From: DATHTS01 sp041940425
GTDB lineage: Bacteria; Acidobacteriota; Blastocatellia; Pyrinomonadales; Pyrinomonadaceae
Reading direction: 5' to 3'
DNA: 64,000 nt
Assembly (NCBI GenBank): GCA_041940425.1
Contig: JBGTSF010000019.1
Location: forward strand, 1-64,000
The notes under the pieces were generated by a model that was given only the letters and a program-made list of their open reading frames with translations, was not told where the DNA came from and made no database searches. A program made the position numbers and the translations under genes. This document shows, in pieces, positions 41,539 through 48,175 of the stretch (positions within the stretch are counted from its first letter, which is position 1; every line of letters starts with the position of its first letter).

Positions 41539-41925
41539 ATGCAGGAACGAAAAAAATATTCTTCGGGCGCGAAATGGGAAAAGATCGTCGGCTATTCGAG
41601 AGCGGTCAAAGTCGGCACGCGAATTTATGTTACAGGCACGACGGCGACCGATTCCGAGGGCGAGATCGTCGGCATCGGCAATGCATATCTGCAAACCGTT
41701 CAGGCGATCCAAAATATCGAAAAAGCCCTGCACGCGCTCGGCGCGACGCTTGAAAATGTCGTCAGAACGAGGATTTTTGTAACCGACATTTCGAAATGGG
41801 AAGAATTCGGCAGAGCGCACGGCGAATTTTTCGGCGACGTTTTGCCCGCGACGACGATGGTCGAGGTTTCAAAATTGATTGACGAAAGAATGCTTATCGA
41901 GATCGAAGCCGACGCAGAAATGTAA
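41539..41925 (+). CDS. RidA/YjgF family protein
   Basis: A 128-residue member of the RidA family of imine/enamine deaminases. ATLENVVRTRIFVTDISKWE carries the family arginine, and LPATTMVEVSKLIDERMLIE is the classic C-terminal signature. RidA hydrolyses reactive 2-aminoacrylate and similar imines. ATG 41539 lies 1 bp after the peroxiredoxin stop, with GAGG in the end of that gene as a possible ribosome site. The two form a small stress-protection operon with the next gene. Confidence 0.93.
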   Translation: MQERKKYSSGAKWEKIVGYSRAVKVGTRIYVTGTTATDSEGEIVGIGNAYLQTVQAIQNIEKALHALGATLENVVRTRIFVTDISKWEEFGRAHGEFFGDVLPATTMVEVSKLIDERMLIEIEADAEM

Positions 41926-41980
41926 AATTTGAAAATGCTGTGATAAAATTTTCGTAATTTAAAAAGGAGATTTTATTAAA

Positions 41981-42277
41981 ATGGCTTTATTTTCAAACGA
42001 TAAATTTAAATGCACGCGCTGCGGACGCAAAGATCAAAAAATGCAGTTCGCGCCGTTTCCAAGCGAACTCGGCGAACGCGTTTTCAATGAGATTTGCCAA
42101 CCATGCTGGCAGGAATGGCTGCAAAAGCAAACTCAACTTATCAATCATTACGGCTTGGACGTATCCAATCCCGAAACGCACGATTTTCTTTTCGATAATT
42201 TGAAAATTTTTCTCTTTGATGAAGGTGCGAATCTCGCCGAAATTGATACTTCGCAGGAAGGAAAGATCAATTGGTAA
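41981..42277 (+). CDS. YggX-like (Fe(II) trafficking) protein with zinc-ribbon cysteines
   Basis: A 98-residue protein. SELGERVFNEICQPCWQEWL and KQTQLINHYGLDVSNPE match the Fe(II)-trafficking/oxidative damage protection family (E. coli YggX: ELGKRIYNEISKEAWAQW), including the helix and the FLF element near the C-terminus. Unlike the E. coli protein it has two CxxC pairs, FKCTRCGRKD and ICQPCW, which could bind zinc or iron. GGAG precedes the ATG. Its position after peroxiredoxin and RidA fits an oxidative-stress role. The family assignment is from motif recall, not a search. Confidence 0.75.
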   Translation: MALFSNDKFKCTRCGRKDQKMQFAPFPSELGERVFNEICQPCWQEWLQKQTQLINHYGLDVSNPETHDFLFDNLKIFLFDEGANLAEIDTSQEGKINW

Positions 42278-42306
42278 TTGGTAGTTGGTAATTAGTAACT
42301 AGTTTT

Positions 42307-42338
42307 AAAAGGCAGAGTTTGTCGGCTCTGCCTTTTTT
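42307..42338 (+). terminator. Rho-independent terminator
   Basis: AAAAGGCAGAG (42307-42317) pairs with CTCTGCCTTTT (42326-42336), 8-nt loop, T-run. It ends the peroxiredoxin-RidA-YggX unit. Confidence 0.85.
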
Positions 42339-42339
42339 A

Positions 42340-42417
42340 GCGGAAGCCCGCCGGAGAGCAAGAGCGGAATGTTCATCATAAATATATTTCCGCCCTTGCT
42401 ATCGGGCGGGCTTCCGC
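42340..42417. repeat. Intergenic palindromic element
   Basis: GCGGAAGCCCGCC at the left end pairs with GGCGGGCTTCCGC at the right end; inside, AGCAAGAGCGGAA mirrors TTCCGCCCTTGCT. About 78 bp, no coding capacity. It follows immediately on the terminator at 42307-42338. Confidence 0.8.
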
Positions 42418-42467
42418 CAGTTGAACACACTTGAAAAAAATTGTTCAGAAGCAGATGATTAAAATGA

Positions 42468-44336
42468 ATGAATGTTTTAAATCCGGCGGTTTTGATCAAT
42501 CTTCTCGGCTTTACGGTCGGCGTTGCGCTCTACGCGCTACTGCTCGTGATGGTCGTTTCCTACCGCCGCAAAAATTCAAAAATTGATTGGCTTCTTTTGA
42601 CGACTGCCGGACTCGGACTTTTGTGGAACACGGGCGAGCTTTTTGAACTTTTTTACCGCGATTTTTTTCAAACATCGGTTTCGCCGATGCTTTCCGCGGC
42701 TTCGTTTTCCGCGCTCGGTTTTCTGCCGTCGGTCGTCGTTCATTCTGCTGAAAAAGCAAAAAATAAATTTTCGATCTTAACCGTAACGGCTTACGCGCTG
42801 AGTTTTTTCGCGGCAGTCGTTCATTTTCAATCGGCGATTTTTTACGGTGTCGCGCCGTCTGATTTTGCTTTGAAAATTTTATCGTTCGGCTCGGTCGCTT
42901 TGCTTGCCGGACTATTTACAAGCAATCTCAGACAGACGCTCGACAAAAAAGCGATCTGGGCGAGCGCGCTTTTGATCTTTGCGGTTTCGGCTTTTCATCT
43001 AAGCGGAAAAACCGAAGAGAGTTCGTGGCTGGTCGAACTCGTCGCTCATCAATCGTCGCTTCCGCTCGCAATAGCGATACTCCTTCAAGATTACCGTTTC
43101 GCCTTTGCCGATCTGTTTTTAAAACGAGCGGTTTCGCTAATTCTGCTCGCGCTTTTTGCGTTCGGTTTGTATGTTTTCGTCGCGTCGCCTCTGCTTCGTT
43201 ATCACGAAACGCACGACCGCAACGACGCGCAGGCAATCGCTTTGATCCTGACTCTTTGGATGGCGACCGCGCTCGTCTATCCGTTTCTGCATAAATTCGC
43301 CGTCTGGCTCGTGGATAAAATAATTTTGAATCGCGCCGATTACGGAAACTTGCAAACCGTGTTGATCGGAAAGATCGAACGACTCGACAAGACGGACGAG
43401 ATTTTAAATCTTATCGGCGAAAATTTGAAACGGGTTTTGACCGCCAATTCGATGGAGTTGGAAACGGAAAAAAATAAATTTTCGCTTCCGTTTCCGACGG
43501 TAAATTTTTCGCCGAACCGCGCCGAACTTTTTATTCCGACGGTCGAACCGCCGTTTTATAAATTAGTTTTGAGAGATTTTGCGGGCGGACGAAAACTGCT
43601 TTCCGAAGAAACCGAACTGCTCGAAGCGGTTTCACTTTTGGCAGCGCGGCGGATTGACGCGGTGCGCGTAACCGACGAAAGAATCCGTCTCGAAAAACGC
43701 GAAAACGAGTTTTCAAAACTCGCCGCCGAAGCGCGGCTGTCGGCTCTCAGGGCGCAAATCAATCCGCATTTTCTCTTTAATTCATTGACGACGATCGGTT
43801 ATCTGATTAACACTGCGCCAGAAAAAGCGTTTCAGACTTTGATGAAACTGACGAAACTTCTACGCGAAAGTTTTCGTCAAAATTCTGAGTTTTCAACGCT
43901 CGGCGAAGAAATCGAACTGATCGAAAATTATCTGGAAATCGAAAAAGCGCGGTTTGAAGAACGGCTCGAAGTTATAATCAATGTTTCAACCGATGTAAAA
44001 AATCTGCGCGTTCCGGCACTTATTTTACAGCCGTTGGTCGAAAACGCCGTCAAGCACGCTATTTCAAAAAACAAAAAAGGCGGCGAAATAAGGATCGGCG
44101 CAACACTCGAAACTAAGCAAAAAAACGTAATTTTAAAATTATCTGTTTTCGATTCCGGCGCGGGAAAATCTTTGAACCGTGAAACAAATTCAAACGGTGT
44201 CGGTCTGAAAAATATCCGCGAAAGATTGAATTCGTATTACGGAGCGAAAGCCGTTATGGAAATAGAAATTGACGGCGAAAATGGAACGACCGCCGAAATC
44301 GTTTTGCCCGTCAACGTGAAAACTTTGGAAAATTAA
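42468..44336 (+). CDS. LytS-type sensor histidine kinase
   Basis: A 622-residue protein. The N-terminal half has about seven to eight hydrophobic helices (residues 5-290, a membrane sensor of the 7TM type). A GAF-like linker (about 290-400) precedes the His_kinase domain: ALRAQINPHFLFNSLTTIGY holds the phosphorylated His. The ATPase part has LQPLVENAVKHAIS, FDSGAGKS and GVGLKNIRERLNSYYG. It phosphorylates the LytTR regulator encoded directly downstream; the start of that gene abuts its stop codon. Confidence 0.92.
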   Translation: MNVLNPAVLINLLGFTVGVALYALLLVMVVSYRRKNSKIDWLLLTTAGLGLLWNTGELFELFYRDFFQTSVSPMLSAASFSALGFLPSVVVHSAEKAKNKFSILTVTAYALSFFAAVVHFQSAIFYGVAPSDFALKILSFGSVALLAGLFTSNLRQTLDKKAIWASALLIFAVSAFHLSGKTEESSWLVELVAHQSSLPLAIAILLQDYRFAFADLFLKRAVSLILLALFAFGLYVFVASPLLRYHETHDRNDAQAIALILTLWMATALVYPFLHKFAVWLVDKIILNRADYGNLQTVLIGKIERLDKTDEILNLIGENLKRVLTANSMELETEKNKFSLPFPTVNFSPNRAELFIPTVEPPFYKLVLRDFAGGRKLLSEETELLEAVSLLAARRIDAVRVTDERIRLEKRENEFSKLAAEARLSALRAQINPHFLFNSLTTIGYLINTAPEKAFQTLMKLTKLLRESFRQNSEFSTLGEEIELIENYLEIEKARFEERLEVIINVSTDVKNLRVPALILQPLVENAVKHAISKNKKGGEIRIGATLETKQKNVILKLSVFDSGAGKSLNRETNSNGVGLKNIRERLNSYYGAKAVMEIEIDGENGTTAEIVLPVNVKTLEN

Positions 44337-45119
44337 ATGAACAAAAACTTGCGAATCGTAATTGCCGACGATGAACGTCCGGCGCGGGAATTTTTAAAAA
44401 ACGTCTTGCGCGAATTTGAAAATGTTTCGCTCGTCGGCGAAGCGAAAAACGGCGCGGAAGCCGTCGAAATTATCAAAGAAAACAAACCCGATCTCGCGCT
44501 TCTCGATTTGCAGATGCCGGAAATGTCCGGCTTGGAGGTCGTCAAAAATCTGCCGGAAAACAATTTGCCGTTCGTCGCGTTCGTTACCGCGTATGACGAA
44601 TTCGCGGTTCGCGCTTTTGAAATAAACGCGATCGATTATCTTCTAAAGCCGGTCGAAAAATCGCGGCTCGAAGAAACTTTGCAGAGAACTTTTGAAAGAC
44701 TCGGACAATCGGAAAATTTTCAAAATCAAACCGCAAAATTAAAATCCGCCGTCGAAAATTATGAGCAAACCGTTTCGGTCGAAAAACTCGAACGAATTCC
44801 CGTCAAAAAACGCGGCGAGATTTTGCTTGTGCCGGTCAGTGAAATCGCGTCCGTGGTAGCCGACGGCGAACTGCTTCACATTACGACCGAAAAAAATCAA
44901 AGATACGTCATCAATTTCCGGCTCAAGGATTTGGAAGCGCGGCTCGACGCGGAAAAATTCGTCCGGCTTTCACGCGGCGCGTTAGCGAATCTCGAAATGT
45001 TCGAAAAGATCGCGCCGATGCCCGGCGGAATTTATCAAATCACGCTCAAAAACGGTCAGGAAATTTCGACCAGCCGGCAACAATCGCGTGTTTTGCGCGA
45101 GCGTTTTTTAAAACTATAA
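44337..45119 (+). CDS. LytTR-family response regulator
   Basis: A 260-residue response regulator. The receiver domain (1-120) has the acidic pair in VIADDERP, the phosphoacceptor Asp in LALLDLQMPEMSG, and Lys in LKPVEKSR. The LytTR DNA-binding domain (about 155-260) has VPVSEIASVVADGELLHITT and FVRLSRGALANLEMFEKI. It is the partner of the adjacent kinase and may control the ZnuD-like receptor gene 280 bp downstream, but no LytTR-type direct repeats were found to prove that. Confidence 0.93.
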   Translation: MNKNLRIVIADDERPAREFLKNVLREFENVSLVGEAKNGAEAVEIIKENKPDLALLDLQMPEMSGLEVVKNLPENNLPFVAFVTAYDEFAVRAFEINAIDYLLKPVEKSRLEETLQRTFERLGQSENFQNQTAKLKSAVENYEQTVSVEKLERIPVKKRGEILLVPVSEIASVVADGELLHITTEKNQRYVINFRLKDLEARLDAEKFVRLSRGALANLEMFEKIAPMPGGIYQITLKNGQEISTSRQQSRVLRERFLKL

Positions 45120-45140
45120 TTATTCTTTCTGAAAAACAAT

Positions 45141-45283
45141 TTTCGCTGGGAGCGCAGGCATCCCTGCCTGCATGAACGCGCAAGCGTTCAAAAAGCCCCA
45201 ATAAAACTCAATTTGATTTTTCGTTAAACAATCTACGCCGCTTCGCGCCGTTGCACGCAAGGATGCGTGCGCTCCCAGCGAAA
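45141..45283. mobile_element. MITE-like palindromic element, about 143 bp
   Basis: Terminal inverted repeats: TTTCGCTGGGAGCGCA at 45141-45156 matches TGCGCTCCCAGCGAAA at 45268-45283. The left half has an internal hairpin GCAGGCATCCCTGCCTGC, then AACGCGCAAGCGTTC and AAAA. The same order of parts occurs in the element at 35736-35873, so they are one family. It lies between the LytTR gene and the TonB receptor gene. Confidence 0.78.
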
Positions 45284-45395
45284 CCATTCATTGCCCGTTT
45301 TCGACCGTTCATTAAAAACTTCAAAACAATTTTCCGTTTTTGGTTGTAAAACCTTTCGATAGGTTTTATTTTCTTTATTTTACACGCGGAAAATT

Positions 45396-47651
45396 ATGAA
45401 ACGGCTAAATTATTTCTTCTTAATTATTTTTATATCTATTTTTTCGGCTGGTTACGCTTCGGCGCAAACGGCTTCGATTTCGGGAAACGTAACCTACGGC
45501 GGCGACAACACGCCACTGCATGACGCTTCAGTGAAGATCGTCCAATTAAAACAAACGACCGTAACGGACGATGCGGGAAATTACCGTTTTGAAAATGTTC
45601 CCGCCGGACGATATACGATACTCGTGCATATCGAAGGCTTTGCCGACGCGAGCAAAATTGTTGATGTCAGAAACGACGGCGCGGTAACGGCTGACTTTAA
45701 ATTACAGCTCACTTCACTGAAAGAAGAAGTAACCGTCACGGCGAGCGGCACGGAGCAATCCGTATTCGATTCTTTTCAATCGGTCAATTCGGTCGGCTCG
45801 ACGCGCATCACGGAAAAAGCCTCTACCTCGCTCGGCGAAGTTTTGGAATCGGAAACCGGCGTGGCAAAAAGAAGTTTCGGTCCCGGAACTTCGCGCCCGG
45901 TGATCCGAGGTTTTGACGGCGACCGCGTGCTGGTGGCGGAAGACGGAGTGAGAAGCGGTTCGGTCGGTTCGCAGTCGGGCGATCACGGCGAGACGGTTGA
46001 TCCTTTGAGCGCGGAACGCATCGAGGTCGTCAAAGGTCCGGCGACCTTACTTTACGGCTCGAACGCCATCGGCGGCGTGGTCAATGTCATCAGCAACGAT
46101 GAAAACCAAAGACACGAAGGTTTTCGCGGAAATCTGACAGGCGTCGGCGGCACGGTCAATCGCCAACTCGGATTTTCGGGCGGTTTGGAATACGGATACA
46201 AAAACTGGCTGTTTCGCGGAAATACGAGCTGGCAGAGAACGGGCGATTACGATACGCCTCTCGGCAAAGTTCCGAATTCGGCATCGCGTTCCGCGTCGCA
46301 GTCGTTCGGCATCGGCTATTACGGCGATAAAGCCTGGATCAGCGGAAGTTACGGTTTTGACCTGCGCCGTTACGGAATTCCCTTTGCCGCGATCTTTGAA
46401 GGCGGCGAAGAAGAAAGAATATTCGGCGAACTGCCCGAAGTTGACGAGGAAATTGACCTTCGCCAGCGCGAAAATAATTTTCGGATTCGCGGCGGTTTCC
46501 GCAATTTTGAAAATCCGTTTTTGAACGCGGTTCAATACAATCTCGATTATACTGTCTATCGCCATAAGGAAATCGAAACGGCTGACGGCATTGACGAAGT
46601 TGGCACGATTTTCGACAACAAGACTTTTTCGTACCGCTCACTATTCGAACAAAACAGATTCGGTCGTCTGACCGGACGATTTGGCTTTGAAGGCTTTTCG
46701 CGCGAATACGAAGTCAACGGCGCGGAGCAATTGATTGACGGAAAGATCAAACAAAATTCGCTCTCGGTTTTCGCTCTCGAAGAACTCGGATTCGAACGCG
46801 TCAAATTTCAATTCGGCGGACGGCTCGAATCGAACCGCTACAACGCAGAAAATCCGATCTATCAAGACCGCGATTTTCTCGGTTTTTCAGGCGCGGCGGG
46901 CGTAAATTTCGCGCTCTGGGAAGGCGGCGCGTTTGTCGTCAATTACACCAATGCGTTTCGCGCTCCCGCGCTCGAAGAGCTTTACAACAACGGACCGCAT
47001 ATCGGAAATCTCGCATTTGAAATAGGCAATCAGAATCTGGAGCGGGAACGCGCCAACGGCGTAGATTTTTCGCTCCGGCACATCTCCGACAGATTCAGAA
47101 TCACGGGCGACGTTTATTTTTACCGCATCAATAATTTCGTCTATTTTGCGTATCAGGACGAGGACGGCGACGGTGATATTGACATCGAAGACGGTCTGCC
47201 GGTCGCGCGTTACGAACAGGCTGACGCGAGATATTTTGGAGCGGAACTTTCGGCGGACGTAACTTTCAACAAATATCTCGGCGGATTTGTCAGCCTCGAC
47301 GCGGTGCGGGCGAAATTGACGGACGAAAATATAAATCTGCCGCGCATTCCGCCGGCGCGCGCGCGGCTCGGTCTGGATTTTCGCTACGAAGGTTTGAGCG
47401 TTCGACCGGAAGTGATCTTGGCGGCAAGGCAGGACAGAACATTTCCGCTCGAAACCGAAACCGCCGGTTACGGTTTATTCAATGTCGCCGCTTCATACAT
47501 TATCGGAAGCACGCATTACGCGCATATTTTTACAGTCAACGCGACAAATCTGAGCGACAAACTTTACCGCAATCATCTGTCTTTCATCAAAGACCTCGCG
47601 CCCGAACCAGGACGAGGAATTAGATTCGGTTATACATTCAGATTTTTCTAA
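45396..47651 (+). CDS. TonB-dependent receptor, ZnuD-like
   Basis: A 751-residue outer-membrane receptor. Signal peptide (IIFISIFSAGYASAQ), carboxypeptidase-regulatory-like domain (about 25-110), plug (about 115-235) and barrel ending RFGYTFRFF. The plug has RPVIRGFDGDRVLVAEDGVR, SQSGDHGETVDPLSAERIEV and KGPATLLYGSNAIGGVVNVI. The SGDH...DPLSA phrase is typical of the zinc-receptor (ZnuD) group. Metal specificity is inferred only from this. It stands alone downstream of the LytS/LytTR pair and ends at a perfect terminator. Confidence 0.88.
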   Translation: MKRLNYFFLIIFISIFSAGYASAQTASISGNVTYGGDNTPLHDASVKIVQLKQTTVTDDAGNYRFENVPAGRYTILVHIEGFADASKIVDVRNDGAVTADFKLQLTSLKEEVTVTASGTEQSVFDSFQSVNSVGSTRITEKASTSLGEVLESETGVAKRSFGPGTSRPVIRGFDGDRVLVAEDGVRSGSVGSQSGDHGETVDPLSAERIEVVKGPATLLYGSNAIGGVVNVISNDENQRHEGFRGNLTGVGGTVNRQLGFSGGLEYGYKNWLFRGNTSWQRTGDYDTPLGKVPNSASRSASQSFGIGYYGDKAWISGSYGFDLRRYGIPFAAIFEGGEEERIFGELPEVDEEIDLRQRENNFRIRGGFRNFENPFLNAVQYNLDYTVYRHKEIETADGIDEVGTIFDNKTFSYRSLFEQNRFGRLTGRFGFEGFSREYEVNGAEQLIDGKIKQNSLSVFALEELGFERVKFQFGGRLESNRYNAENPIYQDRDFLGFSGAAGVNFALWEGGAFVVNYTNAFRAPALEELYNNGPHIGNLAFEIGNQNLERERANGVDFSLRHISDRFRITGDVYFYRINNFVYFAYQDEDGDGDIDIEDGLPVARYEQADARYFGAELSADVTFNKYLGGFVSLDAVRAKLTDENINLPRIPPARARLGLDFRYEGLSVRPEVILAARQDRTFPLETETAGYGLFNVAASYIIGSTHYAHIFTVNATNLSDKLYRNHLSFIKDLAPEPGRGIRFGYTFRFF

Positions 47652-47656
47652 TTTTC

Positions 47657-47692
47657 AAAAAAAAGGACAGTTTTAAAAACTGTCCTTTTTAC
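47657..47692. terminator. Bidirectional terminator
   Basis: A perfect palindromic stem around 47661-47690 (AAAAGGACAGTTTT with its complement) with A-run and T-run on either side. It serves the TonB receptor gene and the convergent SnoaL-like gene. Confidence 0.88.
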
Positions 47693-47713
47693 TTTTTGGG
47701 AAAAAATTTCAGC

Positions 47714-48139
47714 TTAGCTTACTGCTTCAGAAGTTTTTGCAGAAGAATTATAAGCCGAATGATGCTGATAAGTATCAACCCCATGCCGGAAACTGACAAT
47801 CTTTCCCTCTGAATCAAACCGCCAGATATGCGCCGCGTCTTCTTCGGCAATGCGCTTACCGTTTGATTTTACAGTCAAATCAATATCGAGAATTGTAACG
47901 ACGAGCTTTTCGCCTTCGAGAAATTCCTTCGGCTCGAATTTATTGAATTGCAGTTCGTTCAGGCTTTCAAAAAAACCTGCAACTTCCTCTTTTCCTCGCC
48001 GCTTTTTAAACCACGGAACATCAGCCGTGTTTCCGCTGTAATCCCATTCGATAGAATCGGACAATTTTTCCATGATTGCGGGAATGTCGCCGCGACCGAA
48101 TGCTTCATATATTTCCTGAATTGTTTTTGTGTTATTCAT
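47714..48139 (-). CDS. SnoaL-like/NTF2-fold protein
   Basis: A 141-residue protein with the NTF2-like pattern: an N-terminal helix (TIQEIYEAFGRGDIPAIMEK), then strands with IEWDYSGN, a conserved GKEEVAGFFESL helix and the end strands EDAAHIWRFDSEGKIVSFRH. The fold hosts small-molecule isomerases and many uncharacterised binding proteins. No catalytic assignment possible. A good GGAG precedes the start. The next minus-strand gene upstream is the SBBP exoprotein, 36 bp away. Confidence 0.82.
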   Translation of the reverse strand: MNNTKTIQEIYEAFGRGDIPAIMEKLSDSIEWDYSGNTADVPWFKKRRGKEEVAGFFESLNELQFNKFEPKEFLEGEKLVVTILDIDLTVKSNGKRIAEEDAAHIWRFDSEGKIVSFRHGVDTYQHHSAYNSSAKTSEAVS

Positions 48140-48175
48140 TTTTATTCTCCTTAATTTGTGATTTGATCCTAAAAT

